DNA from: Gentiana macrophylla
Lineage: Eukaryota > Streptophyta > Magnoliopsida > Gentianales > Gentianaceae
DNA length: 64,000 nucleotides
NCBI GenBank assembly: GCA_026214975.1
Contig: JAOBSW010000470.1
Location: 39,325 to 103,324, forward strand
Direction of reading: 5' to 3'
Below, one piece after another: positions 10,814 to 22,990 of this stretch. How positions within the stretch are numbered: position 1 is the stretch's first letter; every line of letters begins with the position of its first letter. The notes beneath the pieces were generated by a model that ran no database searches, was not told the origin of the DNA, and saw only the letters and a list, made by a program, of their open reading frames with translations. A program made the translations under genes and the position numbers.

Positions 10814-11409
10814 ACGCTTCCCAGAGCACCACTCATAAACAAAAGTCTTCGGTTTGTCCACAGCTGATCGGCTCGTGTGATTGTGTTATCCGAGCGTATT
10901 TGTATATTGAAAAAAGGTTGAGCCCAAATCCAATTGAGGACCAATGCCTCATCCCTAGAACTTTGTGTAAAATGTAAATCGATAATTATGTCTCGATGGT
11001 TCAGTTTGCAAAGACTGTTTGTATTTATATATATAAATTTATTTTGTTAAAATAAGTCGGTACAAGGTATCAAACGCCCACCCTAGCAGCTCAAAGGCAA
11101 AGTCGTCATTCAACACTCTTACTCTTTAATCACTTCGCTATATCACATTGACAATTCCATAATTTTTTTAAAGGTATCTATGAAAAAAATTGCGATACAG
11201 TACTTTTTATTAGAAGGGCTGTCGGATTATTACGTGTACGGTACTTTCTATTAGAACGGACTGTCAGATTATTACCACGTGTAAGAAAACACAATCGTTT
11301 TGCCATCTACCGGTCTATTTTAATAGAAATTCCATACACCAAAATTACCCCGCCAATTTTGATGTGTATTTGTTTCCTGATAAGGCCATGAAACAGGGGA
11401 AATTCTTAC

Positions 11410-13870
11410 CGTAACGCCCTGCTCCCGGATACCGAGTTCTTATCTGGAAGAGAACGTTCGGAATGTATAGCATTAATTAAATCTAATATTATACGCAAGC
11501 ATCTACATCGTCGTATCAAATAAATGCAAACGAAAGCCCAAAAGACTCGGGTAAAATCATAAATGCAACTAAGAATAGATACTCAACATACTAAACATAG
11601 AAAGGTGTCCTTACATCAACAAAAAACCAAAACAAAGTACGATGTCTCAAACAAACTTGTCTTAAAAACAAGTACTAACTTCCTTACAAAAGTCTAGAAA
11701 TAAAGAATTTTTCGAAGGAAAAGCAACATAGTCTAGTGCAACAAGAAATAAAGGAAACTGGACGCATCATCAAACATCATCTTCATCACACATCCTCGTC
11801 ATCGAACTTCATGGGCAACCTGTACGTCTTCTCACTCCACAATGCATACAAAAGAAACATTTAAAGGAGGTAAGTACATAACTTAGCAAGAGTGAGTAGC
11901 TAATGAACAATTAAACTTTACAACGAAATGGTTCCTTTTATTATTATTAGGTTATCTTTATGAGACCGACCCAACTCTAAGGTTCACTTCACGCTCATCA
12001 ACATGTTGCGACTATTGGTTTTTAACTCAGCTTATCTTTGTTACATGAGCATTCAAGGGCACTACACATGGTGTAACTCACCACGGAGTAGGTGCAACAT
12101 ATTGATGGATCACACCAATAAAAATGGAGGTCTATTCTGGCAGACTCCAATAGTGTACACGTTCGGTGAAGTCCCTCCGCACCTGGAGTCTATTCTGGTA
12201 GACTTGCGAAGTTGTTCATTCGCGAAGTCCTTCCGCACCTGGAGTCTATTCTGGTAGACTTGTGGAATTATTCACTTTATCCAACCGCCCACACATCGCG
12301 ATATAAACTTATGCCTTACCAAGAATGACATGATGTTTATTCTTTTAGCTACACAAGTACGTTTGTTATTAATTATTAACTAGTCACCTAAGAATTTTCA
12401 AGTAAGCTCCCTCACAACTCCTACTCTCTTACTTAGACCACTAGACACGGACAAGCCTAGCATATTTCATAGGCAATGATGAATACTAATTCATTAAAGC
12501 ACGGGCCAATCATCATCTTTCGACGGTCCCGAACCTCAACTCTTAGGAAGAGTACATTCGGTGCCGGAACTAAAAGCATCAAAAGCTTAATCATAGCTTG
12601 TTCATATACATTTAATGTTATTATATCAAGAAATAACAATTAAAACTGGACTTAGGTCTTAAAACACAACATTTTACAAAAAAACAGAGTGCGCAGGCAT
12701 TTAGCTCATGTCAGGGGCAATGCGCACACATTGCTAAGGAATGCGCATGCATGCGATGTTCAGACAGATTCAGGATGCTACTGTTTGGGCAATGCACACG
12801 TATTGCTCAAGAATGCGCACGCATTCGCCTAGAAACAGCCCTAAAACTTTCTGTTTCGCTCTTAAACAATTTCTAACATGTTCCCAACCTATTCACACCA
12901 AAATACTCTGTAAAACAGCAAAACAACATGTCCTAAACATACTATAGCATAACATAACATAGCAACAACACCTACACATGAATTCTTGCTACAACCAACA
13001 CTAAAACTTGATCTAAACATTGTAAAACTGTAATTATTCGTTAGGAAGAGCTTCTTACCTTATTAGCAAACAAATCCAACACAACACACCAAGGGACTGC
13101 AGATCTTCTAAGCCTTCAACTCAAAACGTAATTGATCAACAATCAATCAAGGATTAATTGCGATCAAGAGCTTCTAAACAATAAGGACTACGATTTCACC
13201 AAACGATGCCTTGAAACGTGATCAAGACGAGAGGAACCAAAACTAGGGCTAAAACGTTACCTTTCTCAAAACTCCATCTTTTTGCTATTAGAATGATCCT
13301 CCTTTCCTGCTGATTCCGTATCTCTATTCTGTTCTGAAAACCGTCAAAGATCTTGTGAGAATTTTGGAGATGCCTCTTCTTCCTTTTTCCATGTTAGTTG
13401 CGTCGACTTCCCCTCATTCATTTTCAGAAATTTGCTGTGACTGATAATAAAAAAAGATTTTGGGTATTATTTCCTTTTTATAGCAATTTATTAAAAGTGG
13501 AGCGACTCCGAAGCTGGAAGAACTAAGATAGCATACGTCTGCCTGCCACCACCATTTCTTATCGATACACTTCGTAAGAAAAATCGTTGTCTTACTCGTT
13601 CCTCTTGTGAGAGGTTATGAGAAGTACGTAAGTGATTGAAGAGATATAGGTGCGAAGCCACTCTTAGTATGTGAGAGGTGCAATAGCCACTCGTCCATTA
13701 AAAAATAGCTAAATCCCCCTTTTAAATAACTTCTTTTTAATTAACAAGTAAATCCTTTTTTTTAGAAATTTCCTTTTATTTATTTCTTAAATCCATAAAT
13801 AATACATATAATATTATGTTTTCCGCAAAAAAGACACGTCTACTCTTTTCCGAAAAGTCAAGATATTACA
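11410..13870 (-). repeat. 3' LTR of non-autonomous F element
   Basis: 2461 bp. Its left edge reads CGTAACGCCC, with the terminal T changed to C. It contains three near-identical phrases around CTGGAGTCTATTCTGGTAGAC (12130-12260, quoted in part) and carries a 198-bp insertion absent from the other LTR. Confidence 0.85.
13496..13693. mobile_element. 198-bp insertion present in only one LTR
   Basis: The sister LTR reads straight from TTATTAAA to TCCATTAAA at about 16710, whereas here 198 bases intervene. The inserted segment starts AGTGGAGCG and ends AATAGCCACT, giving short inverted ends (AGTGG and CCACT). No clear target duplication is visible. It could be a small DNA transposon or, less simply, a deletion in the sister LTR. 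Confidence 0.5.
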
Positions 13871-14615
13871 TTCTTTCCCCCTTAAAAGGAGTTTCATCCT
13901 CCAAACTCGAGCGTGCTCAAACCGTTGACCTTCCTTGGCAACTCTCTCTTCAACACCAACCATACCGAAGCTTCACTTTGTTACTCACGGACAACAACTA
14001 ACCAATTCTGATCTTGCTAACCACTGAACCGACACTCTAACCGATTCCCAAAATGTTCAAACTTCATACTCAACCCAAAACTGACCAACCTCAACTGGAA
14101 CACTAAAACCGTACTAATCAATCTTGTACTCGTCTTCCCTTCTTAGGAAGAACATTGTCCTAGTTTAACAGTCCAAATAGACAAACTCTTGGGTAGCCAA
14201 CCTATAACAAGAGACACACCAAGTCCGTAGAAACCAAAACTATAACTTTACCCTTGCAACGGTAGATTCCAACACATCCATCCACTTGTAGTAACATCCT
14301 AGCAACCTTGATTACTCTATCAAAAAGATGTCATTATAACCAAGTGATCCTTTTGGTTTTTCTTACTGAAACTGAGGTGGGATACTCGATTCTGAAACCG
14401 CTCAACATTTTCCAACTGACTCACAACTGTCTTGAACCAAACCACTCGCTTTTTGCTGAGCCCTAGAACTTCCAATCCCAAACTTACCAACACGAGTATC
14501 ATTGAGGTTACCTAACATTCAGAAAGATCAGGAAGGATCGGAACGGTTCTAAGTCGTCTAAAGAGATCTTATCTTAAGGAAGGAAGCCTAAAGGATGTTT
14601 CTCTGTGATATCAAC
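13871..14615 (-). other. Interior of F element: PBS, non-coding, PPT
   Basis: The primer site lies at 14600-14615 and the purine tract at 13871-13885 (minus strand). Between them only short open frames occur and none resembles gag or pol. The purine tract is shared with the TRIM-like elements at 7605 and 8797, linking the two groups. Confidence 0.7.
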
Positions 14616-16876
14616 TGTAACGCCCCACTCCCGGATACCGAGTCCTTATCTAGAAGAGAACGTTCGGCGCGTATAGCATTAAATAAATCTAATATTATAC
14701 ACAAGCCTCTGCGTCATCATATCAAATAAAAGAAAATGGAAGCCCAAAAGACTCGGGTAAAATCATAAATGCAACTAATAATAGAAACTCAACATACTAA
14801 AAGATAGAAATGTGTCCTTACATCAATGAAAAACCAAAACAAATTACGATGTCAAAGACAAAATTGTCTTAAAAAGAAGTACTAACTTCCTTACAAACGT
14901 CTAGAAATAAAGAACAACATTTTTCTAAGGAAGGAAAAGCAACATAGTCTAGTACAACAAGAAATAATGGAAACTGGACACATCATCAAACATCATCTTC
15001 ATCACACATCCTCGTCATCAAACTTCATGGGCAACCTGTTCGTCTTCTCACCCCATAATGCATACAAAAGAAACATGCAAAGGAGGTAAGTACATAGGTA
15101 TTTGGAAAGAATGAGAAGCTAATGAACAATTAAACTTTACAATGAAAAGGTTCCTTTTATTATTATTAGGTTATCTTCATGAGAACGACCCAAATCTGGG
15201 GTTCACTTCATGCTCATCAACATGTTGTAACTATTGGTTTCTAACTTAACTTATCTTTGTTACATCAGCATTCAAAGGCACTACGCATGGTGTAACTCAC
15301 CACGGAGTAGGTGCAACATATTGATGGATCACATCAATAACAACGGAGGTCTATTCTAGTAGACTCCAATAGTGTACAAGTTCGGTGAAGTCCCTCCACA
15401 CCTGGAGTCTATTCAGGTAGACTTACGAAGTTGTTCATTCGTGAAGTCCTTCCTCACCTGGAGTCTATTCTGGTAGACTTACGGAATTATTCACTTTATC
15501 CGACCGTCCACACATCGCGATATAAACTTGTGCCTTACCAAGAATGACATGATGTTTATTCTTTTAGCTACACAAGTACGTTTGTTATTAATTATATTAA
15601 CTAGCCACCTAAGTATTTTCAAATAAGCTCCCTCACAACTCCTACTCTCCTACTTAGACCACTAGACACGGACAAGCCTAGCTATTCCACAGACAATGAT
15701 GAATACTAATTCATCAAAGCACAGACCAATCATCCTTTTTCGACGGTCCCGAACTTCAACTCTTAGGAAGAGTACATTCGGTTCCAGAACTAAACGCATC
15801 AGAAGCTTAATCTTGGCTTGCTCATATTCATTTAATGTTATTATATCATGAAATAACAATTAAAACTGAACTTAAGGCTTAAAACACAATATTTTACAAA
15901 AAAACAGAATGCGCCGGCATTCAGCTAAATGCACAGGCATTTAGCTCCTGTTAGGGGCAATGTGCACGCATTCGACGTTCTGACAGATTCAGGATGCTAC
16001 TGTTTGGGAAATGCACACGCATTGCTTAGGAATGAGCACACATTCGCCCAGAAACAGCCCTAAAACATGCTTTTTTGCTCTTAAATGATTTCCAACTCGT
16101 TCCCAACATATTTATCACAAAAATACTCTGTAAAACAGTAGAAAACATGTCCTAAACATACTATAGCATAACATAACATAGAAACAATACCTACACATGA
16201 ATTCTTGCTACAACCAACACTAAAACTCAACCTAAACATTGTAAAACTGTAATAATTCGTTGGGAATAACCTCTTACCTTATTAGCAAGCAAATCATACG
16301 CAAAAAACACCAAGGGACTCCAGATCTTCTAAGCCTTCAACTCGAAACCTAATTGATCAGCAATCAATCAAGGATTAATTGCGATCAAGAGCTTCTAAAC
16401 GATAAGGGCTACGATTTCACCAAACGATGCCTTGAAACGTGATCAAGACGAGAGGAACCAAGACTAGGGCTAAAATGTTACATTTCTCAAAACTCTATCT
16501 TTTTGCTATCAGAACGATCCTTATTTCCCGTTGATTCCGAATCTCTATTCCATTCTGAAAATCGCAAAGATATTGTGAGAATTTTGGAGATGCCTCTTCT
16601 CCCTTTTTTCTCTATTAGTTGCATCGACTTCCCCTCTTTCGTTTTCAAAAATTTGCCGTGACTGATAATAAAAGATTTTGGGGATTATTTTCTTTTTATA
16701 GCCATTTATTAAATCCATTAAATAAATAGCTATATCCCTCTTTTAATTAACAAGTAAATCCTTTTTTTCTTAGAAATTTCCTTTTATTTATTTCTAAAAT
16801 CCATAAATAATACATACAATATTCCGTTTTCTGCAAAAGACACGCCTGCCTTTTTTCAAAAAATCGGGATATTACA
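14616..16876 (-). repeat. 5' LTR of non-autonomous F element
   Basis: 2261 bp, edges TGTAACGCCCC on the left and GGGATATTACA on the right. It aligns with 11410-13870 throughout apart from small indels and the 198-bp insertion. Confidence 0.85.
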
Positions 16877-16970
16877 CTGATATAGTAAGAAATATCAGGT
16901 TTGCGGTAACAATTATATTGTGAGAATATATGGCTGTTTGCGTATGATTTCTCAGGTGAGAAGGTGGTGG

Positions 16971-18783
16971 TGTTGGAAAGGTGTCCTAAACCCAATCGGG
17001 TCGGACCGGATCCGACCGGGTCGGGTCATTTACAGTCTATTTAGTTCATGTAATAACTTTATTGTGATTAATAAAAGCACTTATGTTATTATATATTGTT
17101 TGTCTTCATATTATTTGTAGTATATATATAGTAACGCCCCTAGTATCGATCTGTGATAGAGAAACCATGATAGTGATTATGGTTGATGAGATCTCTAATC
17201 ACTATAACAAGGTTGGTACTTAAATGTCTCTAGTCTTACATATTATCAAATGGGACATTGATAGTATAATCGGACTAGCACGTATTGGATGTCTTCTATC
17301 TTTTAGAAGGTAGGGATAGATCTCGTCTATCGAAGTGTAGGGACACTTGGACCGCATGACGTGGACGTGTATTAGAGAATGCGACGTTAGATCGACCCAC
17401 TTACATTAAGTGTCACACTATGTGGCGGTTGTGTAATTATCCTTTTGACCGAGTCTTCATGGCATCACGGTGTGGATTGTCATGCTTTGACACTATTGAG
17501 ATTTCTCCTAACCACGGGCGATCATGCGGTAGTGATTGGGTATGATATTGAAGCATCGCGGAGTATACATGATTGGTCGTCCGGGAATCGCGTATCCTAT
17601 GATTGGGATCGAATATCCGAAATGGCCTTCTTATAAGGAATGTCTCGCTCTCGAGAATCTTTGCAAAGTGGGAGTAAATGTGTTATTCGAGAGAGCATGA
17701 TATCCAGATTATAAGATACGATCGTCAATGTATTGACAGAGATACGATCGTATGGATATTATTATAGCGATAGGATTGTAAGTTACACGGTAATCTGTTT
17801 CACATGAAAGGTAGTAGTCATTGCTTTTGACTCTTCCGATAATTGGGGTCACGGTGTGTTGCTAGACGCTATCCCGTGATCGTTAGGTATGAAGGGCATT
17901 TTAGTAAATTGCACTTTGTGTCTACGGCCAACATATTCGAAGCCTATCGGGTCACACACATATGAACATCGAGTCGGATTAAAATGCGGTTATAGTTGAT
18001 AACCAAATAAGGAAAGTTTATCTCTAGACTATAAAGGTTATAGTGGTAAATTAATATGGTGGTGTTTATTTATTATGAATAAATAAAATACAAGATATTA
18101 ATTATATATAAATTATATTAATTAAAGAATATTCCGGAAGTCAATTTATTGACTAAAGGGGCGCCACTTTTGAGTGTATGAGATACACTTGGATTGTGCA
18201 CTTTAATTAATAAATATTGCCATAATATTAATATAGGATATTAATTGATTTTGCAAAATAGATTTATGGTAATAAGATAATTATAATCAATATATGATAT
18301 TGACAAAATATTATAATTAAAGAGATAAATCAATCTAATTGATTTTCCTTATTTTATTAGAAAAAGGTTTTTTCTCCTCCACACTACATATGGGGCCACA
18401 CTTCTCTATAAAAGGAAGTGGGTGTCAAGCTCTTTTGTACAACACAATTGCAAGAGTTCATAATTCTTGTGTAAAATAGAGAGCTCTCCATAGTGAGTTT
18501 GTGAGGAAGAAAAGGTCCGGTCTAGCAGCCGGAGTTTTTCTTGATAGCAATCCAAGGAGGATTCGGCGAGGGGTTCGTGTGGATTAGCGATAGAGGCCGG
18601 ACGCAGCGTGGACGGCTTGTGCATTGAACTACTCTCCGTTGGCGGTCAAAGCGACGATCTTGTAGATCATCTAAGGTATAACCGTCAAACTACTTAACGT
18701 GTTTATTGCATTAAACGAAGAACGATCTAGAAAAGGAAATCAAATTTTAAATTCCGCTGCGTTAAACCAGTGATTTCCTAATA
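16971..18783 (+). repeat. 5' LTR of copia-A
   Basis: Starts TGTTGGAAAGGTGTCC and ends GATTTCCTAATA (TTGGAAA pairs with TTTCCTAA). A near-palindromic GC-rich block around GGACCGGATCCGACC follows the start. A TATA box TATAAAA lies at 18417-18423. The remainder drives transcription and has no gene; a 63-codon open frame at 17445 recurs in the 3' LTR and is an artefact. Confidence 0.93.
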
Positions 18784-18784
18784 G

Positions 18785-18800
18785 TGGTATCGGAGCCAGG
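18785..18800 (+). promoter_or_regulatory. Primer binding site of copia-A (tRNA-Met type)
   Basis: TGGTATCGGAGCCAGG lies one base after the LTR. It fits the 3' end of initiator tRNA-Met (TGGTATCAGAGC) with one change. Confidence 0.85.
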
Positions 18801-20755
18801 TTTCGAGCTTAAGCAATAAGCATAATTTAAATGCGTAGTATTTAATCGATAGATGCAAGATTTAAATCACGAAACGTTAAAACAAAAAAATAGGGTTCTT
18901 GGGGGGTCGGCCGATGCTGGCGGCGCCCCCTCTCTGCGGCGGCGGCGGCGGCGGCGGTAACCCTAGGGTTGCCGACCGTCGGCTCTCCTCTTCCAATGGG
19001 GGAGATCAACCCTTTTCGTTTTGTGATATTTTATTGTGCATAGATATCTCGTTTGTTTAGTTGTGTCATATGGCCAACCAATGGTTCAAATAGTTTGGAC
19101 CATTGGGAAACCATATGGGACATTGGCCTTTCCAAATTTTGATTTGGAATAGGCTCAGCCCTTTCCAAATATTTGATTTGGAATAGGCTGCAGAGCAAGC
19201 CACTTCCAAAATTTTGATTTTGGAAAGTGGGCTGCCTAAACTAAAATTATTTGGCCTTTCCAAATATTTGATTTGGAATAAGCCAGGCCCTTTCCAAATA
19301 TTTGATTTGGAATAGCTAGCACTGAGCCACTTCCAAAATTTTGATTTTGGAAAGTGGCTGCCTAGACTAAAATAATTTGGGCTTTCCAAATATATGATTT
19401 GGAGTGAGCTCAGGCCTTTCCAAATATTTGATTTGGAATAGGCTGAGCTTGAGCCACTTCCAAAATTTTGATTTTGGAAAGTGAAGTGACTCTAAGCTAA
19501 ATTTAGTTTTGGAAATGAAACAAATAGGAGACTTTATAATTTTAATTTTATTTTGAATAGTTCAAATTTAATTAAAATTGAAATCGATTTAAAATTAAAT
19601 GTTAATTTTAATTTTCGGTTAAGTCATATAATTAATTAAAAGTTATTTAATTATTTGACGTGATAAAATAAAGACGCATGAGTAGTAGTAGTTAAAATTA
19701 GAATTTAATCTTTTTCATAAGATAAAATTGTATGGATTAGATGTGTAGATATAATGTGATTATATGGACCCCGATTGATCATGGACTCGACCAATAGGAT
19801 AGATGGGAATGTTTTCTTTATGTTGGTTTTTTGAAAAAAATTGTCCTAGGCCGTTATGAAGAACGTGACCTAGTTTACTTTTTGCATTTATCCCATTCCC
19901 TGAGCTCCCCCCCGTGTGCGGCGGGTGTAATTATTTATTATGTAACAAGAATGGAGCAAGAAGTTCAAGACCAAGGAGAGATAAAGAACCCATTGGCGTC
20001 TGACAAAGAATAAAGATCCTATTGGCGGTTCTGAGATACCCTTAGTTTGTGACCCGCGGTTTCAAATGGTTTGTATTCGAAACCGCACTAGAGAAAAGTC
20101 CATGATCATACCGGTTATTTTATGCGCGGAATGTTGTGTATGTTTTACTTTATATGATATCGTAGTAATATGCACATAGTAGATGAGACCATAATTAAAC
20201 CAAATTAATTAAGTGAATTAATTTAAAATTATTCCCACTCCAAAAATCGAGCCAAAATTGTCTCCCAATATTATAATGACGGTGAAGAGCCTTTGTTCGG
20301 ATCCAAGCGATCGACCACCGTCGGGAGTTGACCTACCACGGGTATATCATTATTATTGAGATATGATCGTCACGAGATCTCATGAATATCAAGTTATGAC
20401 TCGACTAAAGTCTTTCGGTGATTGGCCACCGTCGGGCCGCCTCGACTTTAGAGACAAGGGGTTGACTATCACATAGAGATGTGAGACGTCAAAGAGTTGA
20501 CTAGTCAGCCACTGGGAGTCGCATGCGATGCGACTGGTAGGAGTACCTACCTTTCGAAATTGCCGAGATTGATCGACCACCGTCGGGATTAAGGCAACTA
20601 GATAGGGTCCCGACCACTAAAGAATTAATTAAAATTCTTGAAAGCCAATAGAATAGTTGGCTAGTGGGAGTAAAACCTTATAAATTTCTTAGTGCAAATT
20701 TAGGTTTTTATACATGAGCTTTTACTTATTCTATCTTTATTTATTGTTGTAGAAA
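18801..20755 (+). other. Long untranslated leader of copia-A
   Basis: Nearly 2 kb without a supported gene separates the primer site from gag. It holds a GGC microsatellite (about 18937-18958), a hairpin array, a further hairpin at about 20057-20090 (GCGGTTTC pairing with GAAACCGC) and three copies of GACCACCGTCGGG or a close variant (about 20310, 20420 and 20573). It presumably contains packaging and translation signals, but none can be assigned from sequence alone. Confidence 0.7.
19118..19490. repeat. 127-bp tandem repeat of hairpin units in copia-A leader
   Basis: Three copies at exactly 127-bp spacing (marker CACTTCCAAAATTTTG at 19201, 19328 and 19455). Each copy holds self-complementary words: CCAAATATTTGATTTGG, usually twice, and CCAAAATTTTGATTTTGG once. 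A transcript could form a row of about nine hairpins. A 107-codon open frame on the other strand merely reflects the repeat. Confidence 0.85.
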
Positions 20756-21621
20756 ATGTCAAACAAATTGAACCTTCGTTTTATCATCGAAAACAAGCTT
20801 GACGAAACTAATTTTCTCGATTGGGAAAGAAACCTCAAAATCGTTTTGAGGCACGAAAAGATTGGCTATGTCTGGACGAGGCCCTACCGGAAAAGCCCGC
20901 CGAGGTTTGGCCGCAGATGTTGTCGAGAAGTACAACAAGCAATCGCTCGACAAGATCTCGATGCTACATGTATCATGCTTGCTTCTATGACACCGAGGCT
21001 GCAGAAGCAAAGCATGAGTCTATGGACGCCCACTCTATCATGGTCCACCTGAAGGAACTTTACGCTTCTCGGCCTCGCATCGAGAGGTACGAGGTCTCAA
21101 GGCCCTGTTTAGTTGTAAGATGGCATCTGGGGATCTTTGTGGGGTCACACGTGCTTAAAATGATCGGGTACATAGAGAGGCTTGGGAAGCCGGGCCACAA
21201 GTTGGAAGCGAGTTGAGTATTGACTTGATTCTCGCAATCTCTACCGACTCATTTTCGCAGATTTGTGATGAACTATCACATGAACAAGATAGATTGCTCC
21301 TAGCGGAGTTATTGAACATGTTGAAAGCTGCTTTGAAGGCACCGTAGGGAAGGGAAAGCAAGTGTTGCTTTGGTCACTTCAAGCAAGGGCAAGGCAAAAG
21401 CCCGAAAAAGTCCAAGAAGGCGAAAGGCTGCACCTAAGCCAACGCCTAAGATAGCAAAAGACAAATCCAAGGATGCTTGCTTCCATTGCGGTGAGACCGG
21501 ACATTGGAGGAGCGCAAGTGGCTTCTTGAGTACCAAGAAGAAGCATTTCGATGCTTCGACTTCGTGTATATTTATGATTGAGATCAACATTACTTCTTCT
21601 AAGTCTAACCTTGGGTATTAG
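20756..21621 (+). pseudogene. gag: copia-A gag (capsid and nucleocapsid), frameshifted
   Basis: Gag packages element RNA into cytoplasmic particles. The start ATG at 20756 gives MSNKLNLRFIIENK, a typical copia gag opening, with FLDWERNLKIVL following. Homology then continues in other frames: DAHSIMVHLKELY near 21026, and a Lys-rich tail with the zinc knuckle CFHCGETGHW near 21478. The knuckle's last Cys is missing (HWRSAS where HWRxxC is expected). At least two frame slips and one stop divide the gene, many at short base runs. Family assignment is firm; the protein cannot be made intact from this copy. Confidence 0.85.
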
Positions 21622-22181
21622 ATCTGGTTGTGGTTCTCATATTTTTGTACGAATATGCAGGCACTAAGAAGAACTAGAGATCGAAGAAAGGAGAGGTGGA
21701 CCTACGCGTTGGAAATGGAGCAAGTGTTCGCTGCTTGTGGCCGTAGGAGTTTATTTTCTTTCATTGCCCAGTGGGCTAGTACTAGAACTCAATAATCTGT
21801 TATTTTGTTCTGCGCTTCTACGAAGAGCATTATTTCTATTTCTGCATTAGATGTTGATGGATTTTCTTTTACGTTTGAGAATAAATGTTGTTCTTTTCAC
21901 GTGATGGAATCTTTTATGGTAATCTTGGCATACTTAGCAATGGTCTCTACATATTAGATATGAATGTTGACGTACTTAATATAAATAACAAGAAAGCCAA
22001 AACAAATGACTTGAATGAATCCTACTTATGGCATTGTAGACTTGGCCATATAAATAAGAATCGCATTTCCAAACTCCATAAAGATGGAATGTTGGATCAA
22101 TTCGATTACGAATCGTTTGATACATGCGAAGCTTGTTTACTTGGCAAGATGACAAAGTCACCTTTTAGTGGCAAAGGATAA
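21615..22181 (+). pseudogene. pol: copia-A protease and integrase zinc-binding region
   Basis: Near 21618 the retropepsin motif (Asp-Thr-Gly followed by CGSH) is recognisable, but one base is missing directly after the catalytic Asp codon, putting it out of frame. From 21885 an open stretch of 98 codons carries the integrase N-terminal zinc finger: WHCRLGHINKNRI and, about 30 residues on, CEACLLGK (HHCC pattern). The latter fits copia integrases well. Confidence 0.85.
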
Positions 22182-22990
22182 GATCCAATGAATTGCTTGA
22201 GCTTATACATACCGATGTGTGTGGCCCAATGTCAATTCAAGCCAAATGAGGATACTCTTATTTTATCACTTTCACCGATGACCATTCTCGCTATGGTTAT
22301 ATATACTTAATGAAGTATAAATCAAGCCTTGAAAAGTTCAAAGAATTCAGAAGTGAAGTGGAGAAACAACTAGGTAAAGAAATCAAAACACTTCGATCCG
22401 ATCGAGGTGGAGAATACCTAGATGGAGAGTTTCAAAGTTATTTAAAGGAGAATGGGATTCTACTGAATGGACCCCTCCAGGGACGCCACAAATGAATGGC
22501 ATATCTTGAGAGGAGGAATCGTACTTTGTTAGACATGGTACGTTCCATGATGAGCTATGCAGTTCTTCCAAAATCGTTTTGGGGTATGCTCTAGAAACCG
22601 CATCCTATACACTGAACCGAGTTCCATCAAAGACGGTTGAGTCCACTCCCTATGAAGTGTTCAAAGGGAAGAAACCAACACTAGGTTACATGAAACCTTG
22701 GGGATGTCCAGTTTATGTGAAACGAACCATGCCTGACAAACTGGAACCTAGATCTGACAAATGTCTGTTTGTGGGTTATCCTAGGGAAACCAAAGGGTAC
22801 CAATTTTACCACCCTGAGGAACAAAAGGTGTTTGTTGCCAGGATGGCCACTTTATGGAGAAAGAGTTTATTCTGGATAGGGTCAGTGGGAGTAAGATTGA
22901 TCTCGAAGAAATTCGAGAACCACTTACGGATAATGATCCGTTGATGGAAGTAGAGGAGGCACCACATACAAATGTGGCGCCACCCTCTAC
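22182..22990 (+). pseudogene. pol: copia-A integrase core
   Basis: Integrase inserts the DNA copy into the genome. The first catalytic Asp appears in HTDVCGPM near 22210, the second in RSDRGGEYL near 22399, and the Glu is expected around NGISERRNRTL near 22493, where the frame is broken. The open stretch 22579-22944 encodes the core's C-terminal part (YALETASYTLNRVPSK, then GYMKPWGCPVYVK) with the GKKP copia signature. Stops near 22249 and 22493 interrupt it. Confidence 0.85.

Larger units (their letters stand above)
10058..11409. other. Unassigned stretch with A-run and foldback
   Basis: The stretch holds a 38-base A-run, a 134-bp foldback and an imperfect direct repeat of about 50 bp (about 11195-11285, around GGACTGTCAGATTATTA). 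No reading frame resembles a known protein. The A-run could mark the 3' end of a retroposed sequence, but I cannot find its start. Confidence 0.45.
11410..16876 (-). mobile_element. Non-autonomous F-family LTR retrotransposon (complete, no coding region)
   Basis: Two long LTRs in the same orientation surround a 745-bp interior without open frames of note. On the minus strand the 5' LTR (14616-16876) ends GGGGCGTTACA and is followed by GTTGATATCACAGAG, a degenerate tRNA-Met-like primer site. The interior ends with the purine tract AAGGGGGAAAGAA and then the 3' LTR starts TGTAATATCTTGAC. Lacking gag and pol, it would need enzymes supplied in trans. I found no target duplication: the flanks are CTTAC and CTGAT, and the right flank is taken up by the Tat LTR that starts at 16878. 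The LTR-to-interior ratio is unusual. Confidence 0.8.

Noticed and set aside
17445..17636. 63-codon frame, repeated at 25033-25320
   Set aside because: Both lie in the copia-A LTRs, which explains the identity; no codon-level conservation can be tested and LTRs do not normally encode proteins.
19066..19389. 107-codon minus-strand frame with repeated SNIWKG/IKYLERP-like text
   Set aside because: It is a translation of the 127-bp hairpin repeat, not a repeat protein.
19118..19490. CRISPR-like regular spacing
   Set aside because: The spacers between hairpins are themselves repeated, there are no cas genes, and the context is a plant retroelement leader.
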